DNA of 52,017 bases from Dehalococcoidia bacterium (GCA_003523055.1 DPHC01000002.1:462813-514829), one strand, 5' to 3'. Shown: positions 1 through 9,646, counted from the stretch's first letter. Notes: a model not told the origin generated them from the letters alone. Made by a program: numbers and translations.

Positions 1-24
1 GCCAGTACTCCAGCCAGTACTCCA
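1..24 (+). repeat. Perfect 12-bp tandem duplication in 5' end of rpsB
   Basis: The unit gccagtactcca occurs twice in direct succession and encodes ASTP-ASTP just before the conserved start of S2. More copies could lie upstream, off the window. Confidence 0.85.
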
Positions 25-924
25 ATATCTATGAAAGCATTATTAGAAGCTGGCGTTCATTTTGGACATCAGACCAAAAGATGGAATCCGTTAATGAAAC
101 GATACATTTTCACACAACGGAATGGAATTCATATAGTCGACTTGCAACAAACCTTAGGAATGATACACACTGCAGCTCAGGATATGACCGATCTGATAGC
201 TAGTGGTGGGAAGGTTCTATTTGTTGGGACAAAAAAACAAGCTCAAGAAGTTATTCAACTTGAAGCAGAACGATGTGGTATGTGGTACGTTAACCAAAGA
301 TGGTTAGGTGGAACTTTGACTAATTTCACAACTATCAGATCCAGAGTTAAATACATGACAGAACTGCAAGAAAAAAAGGAACAAGGATACTTCGATTTAC
401 TGACTAAAAAAGAATCTACTAAACTATCTGAGAAACTTGCAAAATTAGAAAAGTTTTTCATGGGAATCCAGACAATGGAAAAATTACCGGATGCGTTATA
501 TATAGTTGACATAGCTAAAGAAGATATTTGCGTAGCAGAAGCCCAAAAACTGGGAATAAAAATATTTGCGATAGTGGATACAGACTGTGACCCTAACAAA
601 GTTGACCATATAGTCCCCGGTAATGACGATGCGGTCCGAGCAATAAAACTAATAACAGGCAAGATGGCTGATTCTGTGGTTGCTGGAACCAAAATATATG
701 AAGACAGCATCGCTACTGACTCGATGTCAGAGGAAGATTTCCAGAAAATGACAGACGTAACAGAAGAAGATTTCCAGCAAGCTACTGAAACAAAAGATGA
801 CGAACCTGTTGCAGCCCAAACGGTTGCGAGTGAAACCATTGTAGCTGAAGCTATTGATGATAGTAATCAACCTAACACTGACTCCCCAGATCCTGCCCCT
901 AGTGAACCCTCTAACAAAGAATAA
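1..924 (+). CDS. rpsB: 30S ribosomal protein S2, 5' partial
   Basis: Ribosomal protein S2, a component of the 30S head needed for S1 binding. The S2 opening (ISMKALLEAGVHFGHQTKRW) and the RWLGGTLTNF, LPDALYIVD and IFAIVDTDCDP blocks are all present. The frame is open to the window edge and encodes ASTPASTPIS before the first ATG at 31. Since S2 proteins carry a few residues before the ISM(K/R) motif, the true start probably lies upstream of the window. The protein is longer than the usual ~240 residues: after about residue 225 of the ATG-started form there is an acidic, Thr/Ala/Pro-rich tail with a repeated EEDFQ unit. It heads the tsf-pyrH-frr operon, as in many bacteria. Confidence 0.97.
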   Translation, partial: ASTPASTPISMKALLEAGVHFGHQTKRWNPLMKRYIFTQRNGIHIVDLQQTLGMIHTAAQDMTDLIASGGKVLFVGTKKQAQEVIQLEAERCGMWYVNQRWLGGTLTNFTTIRSRVKYMTELQEKKEQGYFDLLTKKESTKLSEKLAKLEKFFMGIQTMEKLPDALYIVDIAKEDICVAEAQKLGIKIFAIVDTDCDPNKVDHIVPGNDDAVRAIKLITGKMADSVVAGTKIYEDSIATDSMSEEDFQKMTDVTEEDFQQATETKDDEPVAAQTVASETIVAEAIDDSNQPNTDSPDPAPSEPSNKE

Positions 925-942
925 CATTCCAGGAGATGACAA

Positions 943-1440
943 GTGGTAACTGTAGATCAAATAAGACAGCTTCGAGAACTTACCGGTGCTGGAATAATGG
1001 AATGCAAGGAAGCATTACAAAAAAATGAAGGCGACCATGATAAAGCTATAGCTTTCTTACGGGAAAAAGGGTTCGCTCAAGCGGCTAAACGGTCAGACAG
1101 AGAAACAAGTCAAGGTGTAGTAGAATCCTATATACACACAGGTGGTAGAGTCGGAGCTTTAGTAGAACTAGGATGTGAAACAGATTTTGTTGCTAGAACT
1201 GAGGACTTCCAATCACTAGCGCATGAAATAGCTATGCAAGTAGCCGCTATGGCTCCTAAATATGTCTCGCTCGAAGATAAAAAAGACGACGATGGCTCTG
1301 ACACACAAGTAGTTCTATTAGAACAACCCTATATAAAAGATAGCTCTCAATCTATTAAAGATCTTATACAAGAACTCGCTGCTAAAGTCGGAGAAAATAT
1401 AAGAGTAATCAGATTTGCTAGGTTAGGCTTAGGCGAATAA
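943..1440 (+). CDS. tsf: Elongation factor Ts (short form)
   Basis: EF-Ts, the guanine-nucleotide exchange factor of EF-Tu. The N-terminal UBA-like region holds TGAGIMECKEAL (residues 14-25), the EF-Tu-contacting signature, and the core holds ETDFVART (79-86). At 165 residues it is much shorter than the E. coli protein (283 aa) and has a single core subdomain, as in the short EF-Ts of Thermus and related lineages. The start is GTG, preceded by aggag eight bases upstream. It lies 18 bases after rpsB, the classical rpsB-tsf pair. Confidence 0.96.
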   Translation: MVTVDQIRQLRELTGAGIMECKEALQKNEGDHDKAIAFLREKGFAQAAKRSDRETSQGVVESYIHTGGRVGALVELGCETDFVARTEDFQSLAHEIAMQVAAMAPKYVSLEDKKDDDGSDTQVVLLEQPYIKDSSQSIKDLIQELAAKVGENIRVIRFARLGLGE

Positions 1441-1450
1441 CGAACATATA

Positions 1451-2173
1451 ATGAATACTCCAGCTTTTAAGCGAATTCTCCTAAAAATCAGTGGCGAGTC
1501 ACTTAGAGGTTCCTCAACAGACATCATAGATTCTAATGCAGTAAATTACATTGCAAACGAAATAAAACAAGCCCACCAACTCGGGGTTGAACTAGGCATA
1601 GTAATTGGAGGCGGCAATATCTGGAGAGGTGAAGAAGCCGAAAAACGTGGAATGGATAGAGCCACAGCGGATTATTCAGGGATGCTAGCCACAGTTATCA
1701 ACGGACTAGCACTCCAAGACTCGCTCGAAAAAATGGGGGTTATAACACGTACTCAAAGTGCCATCCAAATTCAAACTGTATCTGAACCGTACATTAGAAG
1801 AAGAGCTATAAGACACCTGGAAAAAAACCGGGTAGTCCTATTCTGTGCAGGAACTGGTAACCCATTCATGACTACTGACACTGCATCAGCTTTACGGGCA
1901 CTTGAAATTGGAGCTGATGTTTTATTAATGGCAAAAAATGGAGTGGATGGAGTATATCAGTCAGATCCAAAAATCAATCCGCAAGCAAAAAAATACGACG
2001 ATCTTAGTTATATGACCGCGCTAAATGAAAGGTTAGAAGTTATGGACTCCACAGCCCTATCACTATGCATGGACAACAACTTGCCAATTGTAGTGTTCGA
2101 TATGTTTAAAAAACGCAGCATGAATAATATTATTACCGGTATAAAAGAGGGAACTTTAGTACATGGAGGATAA
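1451..2173 (+). CDS. pyrH: Uridylate kinase (UMP kinase)
   Basis: Phosphorylates UMP to UDP with ATP in pyrimidine nucleotide synthesis; an amino-acid-kinase-fold hexamer. The phosphate-binding KISGESLRG is at residues 12-20, GGGNIWRG at 53-60, and the C-terminal half has GTGNPFMTTDTASALRA and MAKNGVDGVY. The length, 240 aa, is typical. It follows tsf by 10 bases and precedes frr by 5, so the set is probably cotranscribed. Confidence 0.97.
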   Translation: MNTPAFKRILLKISGESLRGSSTDIIDSNAVNYIANEIKQAHQLGVELGIVIGGGNIWRGEEAEKRGMDRATADYSGMLATVINGLALQDSLEKMGVITRTQSAIQIQTVSEPYIRRRAIRHLEKNRVVLFCAGTGNPFMTTDTASALRALEIGADVLLMAKNGVDGVYQSDPKINPQAKKYDDLSYMTALNERLEVMDSTALSLCMDNNLPIVVFDMFKKRSMNNIITGIKEGTLVHGG

Positions 2174-2178
2174 GAATA

Positions 2179-2760
2179 ATGCCAAACGATAATGATGGAA
2201 TTGACCCAAATACAATTATTAAACAAACAGATGAGAAAATGAATAACTCTACTGATGCTTTAACTCGCGACTTAAGTGCGTATCGAACAGGAAGAGCTAA
2301 TCCTTCATTAGTAGAGAATATCCATGTAGATTACTATGGCGCTTCAACGCCACTGATACAGCTAGCAACCATAACATCACCAGATGCGCAGACTATTATG
2401 CTCCAACCATGGGACAAGGGCTCTATAAATGAAATAGAAAAAAGCTTAAATGGTTCTGAAATGGGATTCAATCCGTCTAATGATGGTAATATAATAACCA
2501 TACCCATACCTCCATTAACAAAAGAACGCCGTATTGACATGGTGAAACTACTCAAGAAAAGAATCGAAGATAGTAAAGTCTCTATACGAAACATTAGAAG
2601 AGACGGCATCGACACTCTACGACAGCTAGAGAAAAACAAAACTCTCTCCCAAGATAACAACAAACGCTTACAAGACCAACTACAAAAAATTACAGATGGT
2701 CATATGAAAAGTGTTGATGACATATTTGCAAAAAAAGAACAGGACATCATGCAAATCTAA
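2179..2760 (+). CDS. frr: Ribosome recycling factor
   Basis: Splits post-termination ribosomes together with EF-G. The family landmarks YRTGRANPSLVE, YYGASTPLIQLATI, MLQPWD and the IPIPPLTKERR segment are present. The C-terminal helix contains IRNIRRDGIDTLRQLEKNK, giving the tRNA-like helical bundle. The length of 193 aa is normal (about 185). It follows pyrH by five bases, in the order tsf-pyrH-frr-uppS found widely in bacteria. Confidence 0.97.
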   Translation: MPNDNDGIDPNTIIKQTDEKMNNSTDALTRDLSAYRTGRANPSLVENIHVDYYGASTPLIQLATITSPDAQTIMLQPWDKGSINEIEKSLNGSEMGFNPSNDGNIITIPIPPLTKERRIDMVKLLKKRIEDSKVSIRNIRRDGIDTLRQLEKNKTLSQDNNKRLQDQLQKITDGHMKSVDDIFAKKEQDIMQI

Positions 2761-2792
2761 CCATATTGTAAAGTGACCATAATCGTAGTTTT

Positions 2793-3521
2793 ATGACTAT
2801 ACACAATAATCAAAATTCACCGAATCACATAGCATTTATCATGGATGGAAATGGTAGATGGGCGGAGAGCCGTGGATTAAAAAGAATAGAAGGTCACCGT
2901 AAAGGTATCGAACATATTGAACAACTTTTAACTCTCCTTAGTAACAAAGGCGTTAAATATGTAACTCTATATGCATTTTCTACTGAAAATTGGGCTCGCC
3001 CCAAATCGGAAGTAAACGGGATATTCAAACTTTTCCGAACGGCGCTTTCAAAACAATTAGATACGTTATCCAAATCTAATATAAAATTAAAGCATATCGG
3101 ATCTAAAAACGGTTTGAGCAAATCTACTCAATTAGCATTAGACAAGGCTATAAATGCTACAAAAAACAACGATGGAATGACACTTATAATCGCAATAAAT
3201 TACGGCGGAAGATCGGAAATAATAGAAGCAGTGAAGGAAATCATGCGATCTGAACTAGACTATAAAGATATAAATGAGTCTACTTTATCTTCATATTTAC
3301 AAACATCTACTATTCCAGATCCTGATTTGATTATACGAACCGGAGGTGAATTTAGGACAAGTAATTTCTTAATATGGCAATCCGCATATTCTGAATACTA
3401 CATAAGTAATACTCTTTGGCCAGATTTTTCAATTGAAGATGTTGAAATGGCTATAGAGGCCTATCTAACCAGAGAACGAAGATTTGGTAACATTACTACA
3501 AATGACTCGAATGAAAGTTAG
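2793..3521 (+). CDS. uppS: Isoprenyl (undecaprenyl) diphosphate synthase
   Basis: A cis-prenyltransferase that builds the C55 lipid carrier for cell-envelope glycan synthesis from FPP and IPP. Diagnostic blocks are IAFIMDGNGRWA with the catalytic Asp at residue 18, LYAFSTENWARP, and the C-terminal IIRTGGEFRTSNFLIWQSAY. The length, 242 aa, is typical. It lies 32 bases after frr and overlaps the start of cdsA. Its position beside cdsA, dxr and ispG groups lipid-carrier and isoprenoid steps in one operon. Confidence 0.95.
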   Translation: MTIHNNQNSPNHIAFIMDGNGRWAESRGLKRIEGHRKGIEHIEQLLTLLSNKGVKYVTLYAFSTENWARPKSEVNGIFKLFRTALSKQLDTLSKSNIKLKHIGSKNGLSKSTQLALDKAINATKNNDGMTLIIAINYGGRSEIIEAVKEIMRSELDYKDINESTLSSYLQTSTIPDPDLIIRTGGEFRTSNFLIWQSAYSEYYISNTLWPDFSIEDVEMAIEAYLTRERRFGNITTNDSNES

Positions 3522-4332
3522 AATATTAGCATCTCTTATTGGTTTACCTCTGCTAACCATAATCATTCTTATAGGAAATCCCTATTTCACAATTGCTTGT
3601 ATTCCAATTGGCATATTAGCTACGTATGAAGCAATGAATTTAACACCTTTTACTGATTCTAAAATACCTAGAAAACTTATTTATATAGTAACGTTACTTT
3701 TTATTATATATTCATTTATTGCTCTAAGCATTTCAATTTATTTAATAGGTTCACTGATAATTATATCCGTATGTTTCATCATATCCATATTGTGGGTAAT
3801 AACAAACAATGATTTAGAGTACAAAATTCAGCGCATTATCTATATCAATTGCATACCATTATATTGTGGTTTTTTGTTTTCTCATATACTAATCTTATAC
3901 ATCGATACTTCACTACCAATAGGATTAGGGCTGTCCATAATTATCTTCACAATGTGTGTCACTTTTGCTGGTGATACTGGTGCCTATTTTGTTGGAACTT
4001 ATTTTGGGAAAATAAAAATAGTTCCAGCAATCAGTGCTAATAAAACTCTAGAAGGTAGCATTGGTGGATTATGTTCCTCAGTGATAGTATCAGTGATAGT
4101 ATCTACTGTAATTGATATACAATTAAACATCTTGCCATTATTATTTATAGGAGTGTCATTAGGAGTAATGGGGCAATTAGGAGATCTTTTTGAATCTAAA
4201 TTAAAACGTATTAAACAAATAAAAGATTCAGGAACTTTTTTACCAGGTCATGGAGGACTTTTGGACAGGATAGACAGTTTAATAATAACGATACCCACTT
4301 CATATTATTTATTCTATATATTTTTAGTATGA
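3502..4332 (+). CDS. cdsA: Phosphatidate cytidylyltransferase (CDP-diglyceride synthase)
   Basis: Integral membrane enzyme making CDP-diacylglycerol from phosphatidic acid and CTP. Several hydrophobic segments fill the N-terminal two thirds. The family signature, S-x-L-K-R ... K-D-S-G ... PGHGGLLDR, is complete near the C-terminus, after TFAGDTGAYFVG and the NKTLEGSIGG segment. The ATG at 3502 (or the one at 3511) overlaps the end of uppS by about 10-20 bases; a TTG at 3484 is a less likely start. The stop overlaps the dxr ATG, which suggests translational coupling. Confidence 0.93.
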   Translation: MTRMKVRILASLIGLPLLTIIILIGNPYFTIACIPIGILATYEAMNLTPFTDSKIPRKLIYIVTLLFIIYSFIALSISIYLIGSLIIISVCFIISILWVITNNDLEYKIQRIIYINCIPLYCGFLFSHILILYIDTSLPIGLGLSIIIFTMCVTFAGDTGAYFVGTYFGKIKIVPAISANKTLEGSIGGLCSSVIVSVIVSTVIDIQLNILPLLFIGVSLGVMGQLGDLFESKLKRIKQIKDSGTFLPGHGGLLDRIDSLIITIPTSYYLFYIFLV

Positions 4333-5450
4333 AAAAAATAGCTATATTAGGATGTACCGGTTCTATTGGAACTCAAACTCTAGACATCGTACGTAATTTC
4401 CCTAAAGATTTGTCAGTAGTAGCATTATCCGCTGGCAATAATATAAACCAACTTAATCAGCTTATATCAGAATTCAAACCTTCCTATGCTTGGTGTAATA
4501 ATAACGAATTAATAAAAGACTCAGATATATCTAAAGTAGACATGGTTACTATGTGTGAGTTAGAGAATATTGATATAGTAGTAGTAGCAACATCTGGAAT
4601 AATCGGCCTCGAGCCAACCATTGCCGCGTTGAAATCAGGTAAAATAGTAGCTTTATCTAACAAGGAACCAATCGTAGTTGCAGGAGCTCTTCTTCAGTCC
4701 ATTGAGAAGCAATACTCTGGTAAAATATATCCTGTAGACAGTGAACCAAGCGCCATTTGGCAGTGCATAGGACAAAATAGCGACATCAATAAACTAATAA
4801 TTACCGGATCAGGTGGGTCAGCTAGAGACATACCTATATCAGCCCTGCCTCAACTTACTCCAGAAATGGCTTTAAAACACCCTAATTGGTCTATGGGTAA
4901 AAAAATCACCATAGACTCAGCCACGATGGTTAACAAAGCTTTTGAAATAATTGAATCTAGATGGCTTTTCGATGTTCCTTGGCATAAACTTCAAGCTATC
5001 ATACACCCACAAAGTATCGTCCATTCCATGGTGGAGTTTAATGATATGTCTATTAAAGCTATCATGGGCGACCCTGATATGAGAGTCCCCATACAGTACG
5101 CATTTTTTTACCCTGACCACCGACCTAATGCTTCATTTAAACAGATTTTTGAGTCTGCTTTAAAGTTAGATTTTAAACCTGTAGATCATAATAGGTATCC
5201 AGCATTTAACATAATCCTTGACCATGCAAAATTAGAAGGCACTTACCCTGCTGTTTTAAACATAGCGGATGAAGTTGCCGTGGATATGTATTTAAAAGGT
5301 CAAATCAAATTCACTGATATTCATAATATACTTGGCACTATAGCTTCTCTCCACACCAATAATGAATATTTAGACATCTATGATCTAAAACAAATAATGG
5401 AATGGTCATGGAATAAAACCAATGAACTATGCAAAACCATGTCAGCATAA
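4329..5450 (+). CDS. dxr: 1-deoxy-D-xylulose 5-phosphate reductoisomerase
   Basis: Second step of the MEP isoprenoid pathway, converting DXP to MEP with NADPH. The NADPH-binding GCTGSIG is at residues 8-14. ALSNKEPIVVAG and the metal-binding PVDSEPSAIWQ follow; the usual His after DSE is Pro here, while the metal-ligand Asp and Glu are kept. The substrate-loop region ITGSGGSARD and the HPNWSMGKKITIDSATMVNKAFEIIE block are intact. ATGA overlap with cdsA. ispG of the same pathway lies two genes downstream. Confidence 0.96.
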   Translation: MKKIAILGCTGSIGTQTLDIVRNFPKDLSVVALSAGNNINQLNQLISEFKPSYAWCNNNELIKDSDISKVDMVTMCELENIDIVVVATSGIIGLEPTIAALKSGKIVALSNKEPIVVAGALLQSIEKQYSGKIYPVDSEPSAIWQCIGQNSDINKLIITGSGGSARDIPISALPQLTPEMALKHPNWSMGKKITIDSATMVNKAFEIIESRWLFDVPWHKLQAIIHPQSIVHSMVEFNDMSIKAIMGDPDMRVPIQYAFFYPDHRPNASFKQIFESALKLDFKPVDHNRYPAFNIILDHAKLEGTYPAVLNIADEVAVDMYLKGQIKFTDIHNILGTIASLHTNNEYLDIYDLKQIMEWSWNKTNELCKTMSA

Positions 5451-6748
5451 TGCCATTATTAATAACAATAGTCAGCTTTATATCTATTTTATTGGTAGTA
5501 GTAGTTTTCCATGAATTAGGGCATCTACTAGTCGCAAAATTATTCAAAGTAAAAACTCTAGAATTTGGAATAGGATATCCTCCACGTATATTCTGTATAT
5601 ATACCGGTAAAACTGTCATAAGAATTACAGAATCCACCTCATGTATCGGGGAAACTTCTCTTAATCCCGGCTCAATAGTGAGGGTTAGTTCTATCTCACA
5701 ATCTGGAAAACTCACCGCAGTGTCTATTGCCAATAAATCAACAAATAACCCCTTACCATCATCTACCTCTTCAGTTCTTTTACACGAAGGCAAAATAATA
5801 GAAAACACAGGAAAGCAAATCACCATAGCTGATATGATTTACTCAATAAATTTGATACCTCTAGGGGGATTCGTAAAACTGTCAGGAGAAAATGATCCTG
5901 ACTTACCTGACAGCTTAGGAAGTAAATCTGCATGGAAACGTTCTCTGATATTATTATCTGGCGCGTTCATGAATGCTATATATCCTATACTAGCTTTTGC
6001 CATTATGTTCACTATCCCTCATCAGGTGCCAGTTGAACAAACTGCACAAGTGATCATTAAGGACGTATCAATAAATAGCCCCGCCAGTAAGTCCGGATTA
6101 TTGCCCGAAGATATAATAAAAAGTATAAACTATGCGGAAATTATATCTATAACAGACCTTCGGAAATCTCTAGACAACTCAAAAGGCCAGACGGCAATAT
6201 GGGTCTTGGACAGAAACAACGAACTAGTTACATTGAATGTCCAATCAGAATATGATTTCGAGTTAGAAAAATGGGTTACTGGAATTCAAATAACAACAAT
6301 ATATCTCGAATATCAAACCAAATCAGATCCACCGTGGACTGCCCTAAGTAACGGTGTTAAAAGCACAATTGAATTAGTAAATGCATTAAAAACAGAGCTC
6401 GCTTTGTTATTCAATAAAAATATTGTAAATCAAATAACCGGACCTATAGGTATAGCTCAAATATCCGGAGAAGTAGCGAGTGCTGGAGGAATAGAGGGGC
6501 TCATAATATTGTCTATTATAATAAGTATTAACCTCGCTATATTAAACATATTACCTATACCGATGTTGGACGGAGGCAGATTATTGTTTGTTTTAATTGA
6601 AATGATATCTGGTGGAAAACGAGTCCCAAAGGATAAAGAAAATTTTATACATGCTCTAGGTTTCATTTTTTTAATAACCTTGGTAATAATAATTAGTATG
6701 AAAGACATTCAACGTATTATAATTGGAGAATCACTTCTCGGTAATTGA
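5450..6748 (+). CDS. rseP: Site-2 protease RseP-like membrane metalloprotease with PDZ domain
   Basis: Intramembrane zinc metalloprotease that cleaves membrane-anchored regulators such as anti-sigma factors. HELGH (residues 21-25) sits in the first membrane segment, a PDZ-like region follows in the middle (VSINSPASKSGLLPEDII), and the second zinc motif is NILPIPMLDGGR near the C-terminus. The ATG at 5450 overlaps the dxr stop (taatg) and fits the hydrophobic N-terminus better than an in-frame ATG at 5429. An insert of roughly 80 residues separates the HELGH segment from INLIPLGGFVKLSGE; E. coli RseP has a much shorter link. Confidence 0.92.
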   Translation: MPLLITIVSFISILLVVVVFHELGHLLVAKLFKVKTLEFGIGYPPRIFCIYTGKTVIRITESTSCIGETSLNPGSIVRVSSISQSGKLTAVSIANKSTNNPLPSSTSSVLLHEGKIIENTGKQITIADMIYSINLIPLGGFVKLSGENDPDLPDSLGSKSAWKRSLILLSGAFMNAIYPILAFAIMFTIPHQVPVEQTAQVIIKDVSINSPASKSGLLPEDIIKSINYAEIISITDLRKSLDNSKGQTAIWVLDRNNELVTLNVQSEYDFELEKWVTGIQITTIYLEYQTKSDPPWTALSNGVKSTIELVNALKTELALLFNKNIVNQITGPIGIAQISGEVASAGGIEGLIILSIIISINLAILNILPIPMLDGGRLLFVLIEMISGGKRVPKDKENFIHALGFIFLITLVIIISMKDIQRIIIGESLLGN

Positions 6749-6775
6749 AGTTTTAACTTAATTAAGGATATATAA

Positions 6776-7900
6776 ATGAGAAGAAGCACTACAATTGTCA
6801 ATGTCGGAAATGTTAAAGTTGGTGGATCCAATGATATAACAGTTCAAAGCATGACAAAAACTGACACCCGTGATGCAAAAAAAACTATCGCACAAATTAA
6901 AGATTTAGAAAACGCTGGTTGTGAAATCATCAGATGCGCAATCCCAGACATGGAAGCTGCACAAGCAATAAAACAGATCAAGAAAGGAATTAACATCCCT
7001 CTTATAGCAGATATCCATTTTCACTACAAATTAGCTATTGAAGCGGCAAAAAATGGAGTTGATTGCCTAAGATTAAACCCAGGTAACCTGAGGGATTCCC
7101 AGCAAATAAAAGAAGTGGTTGATATAGCAAAAATGAGATCCATTCCCATAAGAATCGGAGTGAATTTTGGCAGCTTACCTCCTGTCGGAGGGATAGGCAA
7201 AACACGTGGCTTCTCAAGGCATTATGATATGGTTAACCAACTTCCTAAAGAAGGAGCTGTTAAAGATAATCAGTACAGTGTAGTAGATCATATGGTAGCA
7301 ACCGCCCTATGGGAAATCAGCCTCCTTGAAAACATGAATTTTGATGCCATAAAAATTTCTTTGAAAGCATTTGACGTACCTACCACAGTAGAGGCCTACC
7401 GCCGCCTATCCAAATTAGTCCCTTATCCGTTCCATTTAGGAATTACAGAAGCCGGCACTGCTTTTTCAGGGGCTATACGAACAGCTGTAGGCTTAGGCGT
7501 TCTTTTGTACGAAGGTATAGGCGACACAATCAGAGTGTCTCTAAGTGACGATCCTGTTAAAGAAGTTGAAGCAGGATTCGACATATTGAAATCTCTGAAT
7601 TTGAGAACCAAAGGAGTTACGTTAGTTGCATGTCCGAGTTGTGGTCGCGCAGATGTAGATGTCCGTAAATTAGCTAACGATGTAGATAATTTGCTTAAAA
7701 CATCTAACAAGAATATTAAAGTGGCTGTAATGGGATGCGAGGTAAACGGCCCGGGCGAATCTAAGGATGCAGATATTGGTATAGCTGCTGGAGTTGGTAG
7801 AGCAGTTATATTCAAAAAAGGTGTGAAAATAAAAGTTGTACCCGAAGAAGACATGCTATCAGCTCTAATGGAAGAAATAGATAACATACCTGTAGAATAA
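6776..7900 (+). CDS. ispG: 4-hydroxy-3-methylbut-2-en-1-yl diphosphate synthase (GcpE)
   Basis: A [4Fe-4S] enzyme of the MEP pathway that converts MEcPP to HMBPP. The TIM-barrel half shows VQSMTKTDTRD, PLIADIHFHYKLA and LRLNPGN; the cluster ligands are C286, C289, C321 (CEVNGPGE) and E328, in the standard arrangement. The length of 374 aa matches the bacterial short form. An aagga sequence lies about eight bases before the ATG. The flavodoxin or ferredoxin that reduces it is not encoded here. Confidence 0.97.
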   Translation: MRRSTTIVNVGNVKVGGSNDITVQSMTKTDTRDAKKTIAQIKDLENAGCEIIRCAIPDMEAAQAIKQIKKGINIPLIADIHFHYKLAIEAAKNGVDCLRLNPGNLRDSQQIKEVVDIAKMRSIPIRIGVNFGSLPPVGGIGKTRGFSRHYDMVNQLPKEGAVKDNQYSVVDHMVATALWEISLLENMNFDAIKISLKAFDVPTTVEAYRRLSKLVPYPFHLGITEAGTAFSGAIRTAVGLGVLLYEGIGDTIRVSLSDDPVKEVEAGFDILKSLNLRTKGVTLVACPSCGRADVDVRKLANDVDNLLKTSNKNIKVAVMGCEVNGPGESKDADIGIAAGVGRAVIFKKGVKIKVVPEEDMLSALMEEIDNIPVE

Positions 7901-7940
7901 ATGTATCTCCAAAAAAACAATACAATCTAAGGACAAATCA

Positions 7941-9638
7941 ATGAGGCTTACGCAATCAGCATCTAAGACTCTCAGAACAAACGCATCTGAGTCAGAAATA
8001 GCGAGTCATTCCCTACTAACACGGGCAGGATTTATCCACCAACTCGGTGCAGGAATATATTCTTATCTACCAATGGCCTTAAAAAGTTTAAAGAACATTG
8101 AAAGAATTATCCGCTTTGAGATGGATGCAGTAGGAGCCCAAGAAATATTAATGCCTCATATTCAACCTATGGAACTGTGGGATTCCACAAACCGTACCAC
8201 TGCTTTTGGCCAAAATCTATTTACTCTAAAAGATAGGCGTTCAAGAGGCCTGGTGTTGGCTCCCACTCACGAGGAATCTGTAACAATGATAGCAAAGTCA
8301 GTTGTCCAAAGTTATAAGGATCTACCATTCACTCTATATCAAATCCAAACCAAATTCCGAGACGAGGCCCGACCACGCGCAGGTTTAATAAGAGTCAGAG
8401 AATTCGCTATGAAAGATGCCTATAGTTTCAGCCATAATGAAGAATCTTCAAATGAGATTTATGACAGAATGGCTGTTGCATATAAAAATATATATAATAA
8501 ATGCGAAGTGCCTATACTTATTGCAGAAGCTGATAGCGGCGCTATAGGAGGCAAAGATTCTCATGAGTTTATTTACCCTACGGAAGCAGGAGAAGACACT
8601 GTCATAACTTGCTCCAGTTGCTCTTATACAGCAAACGTGGAAAAAGCCACAGGCATCATTGATAAACTTGATGACCAATCTAATCTCCAAATTAAAGAAA
8701 TCCAAACCCCAAATGTAACCAGCATTCAAGAACTGTGTAATTTGCTCGCGGTTTCACCAAAATACACATTGAAAACTATTTGCTACAAAACGGAAGATGA
8801 TTTTGTCATGGTTGCTATACGTGGCGACCTAAATGTAAATGAAATCAAATTAAAAAATGTATTAAATTGCAAGGACTTACGTATAGCAACCGCTGAAGAA
8901 GTTTCTCAAAAAGGATTAATTCCAGGCTCGATGTCCCCGGTTGGCATAACTGATATATCTGTAATAGCAGATATATCAGTTATGACAAGCAAAGTTTTTA
9001 TAGCAGGAGCAAATAAACCTAACAGTCATTTCAAAAATATAGATTATGCCAGAGATTGTCCTATGCAAAACATTAAAGAAATATCTATCACAACTGCCGA
9101 ACATAAATGTTCTAAATGTGAAAACAAATTAGAATCTGTAAAAGGAATAGAGATTGGCCACATATTCAAGCTAGGTACTTTTTTCAGCGAAACATTAGGT
9201 GCATTATTCCTTGATGAAACAGGGCAACAACAACCTATTATAATGGGTTGTTACGGGATTGGAATAGGTCGCCTGTTAGCTGCAATTGTTGAATCAAATC
9301 ATGATGACAGAGGCATAATATTTCCTAAATCAATATCTCCATATGCGGTCAATTTAATATCATTAAATCATAATGATGATGCTTGCAAGCAAGCATCTGA
9401 ATCAATCTATGAAAACCTTTTATCTCAGGGTATTGATTGCTTATTCGATGACCGGCCTGACAAAAGCGCAGGTGTGAAATTTCAAGATGCAGAATTACTT
9501 GGCATACCGTTACAAGTCATTATAAGCCCCAGAAACATAAAGACCAATCAAGCAGAAATCAAAATTAGAAAAACTCTCGAAACCCATATGACACCTTTAG
9601 TCGATACTGTATCAGAGATTGTTAATCAAATTAATTAA
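7941..9638 (+). CDS. proS: Prolyl-tRNA synthetase (bacterial type, with editing insertion)
   Basis: Class II synthetase charging tRNA-Pro. Early catalytic-core segments are AGFIHQLGAGIYSYLPMAL and LAPTHEESVT; the motif-2 region includes QTKFRDEARPRAGLIRVREFAMKD without its flanks. A YbaK-like insertion (about residues 230-390), which in this family clears mischarged Ala-tRNA-Pro, is present. Motif 3 is MGCYGIGIGRLLAAIVE, followed by the anticodon-binding domain. The length of 565 aa is typical of the bacterial form. It closes the first plus-strand gene run; the next gene converges on it after eight bases. Confidence 0.96.
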   Translation: MRLTQSASKTLRTNASESEIASHSLLTRAGFIHQLGAGIYSYLPMALKSLKNIERIIRFEMDAVGAQEILMPHIQPMELWDSTNRTTAFGQNLFTLKDRRSRGLVLAPTHEESVTMIAKSVVQSYKDLPFTLYQIQTKFRDEARPRAGLIRVREFAMKDAYSFSHNEESSNEIYDRMAVAYKNIYNKCEVPILIAEADSGAIGGKDSHEFIYPTEAGEDTVITCSSCSYTANVEKATGIIDKLDDQSNLQIKEIQTPNVTSIQELCNLLAVSPKYTLKTICYKTEDDFVMVAIRGDLNVNEIKLKNVLNCKDLRIATAEEVSQKGLIPGSMSPVGITDISVIADISVMTSKVFIAGANKPNSHFKNIDYARDCPMQNIKEISITTAEHKCSKCENKLESVKGIEIGHIFKLGTFFSETLGALFLDETGQQQPIIMGCYGIGIGRLLAAIVESNHDDRGIIFPKSISPYAVNLISLNHNDDACKQASESIYENLLSQGIDCLFDDRPDKSAGVKFQDAELLGIPLQVIISPRNIKTNQAEIKIRKTLETHMTPLVDTVSEIVNQIN

Positions 9639-9646
9639 TTTCTTCA

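Noticed and set aside
9628..9641. 14-bp palindrome aaattaattaattt between proS and the convergent gene
   Set aside because: Low-complexity AT sequence; expected by chance in such a base composition, and no stable stem.
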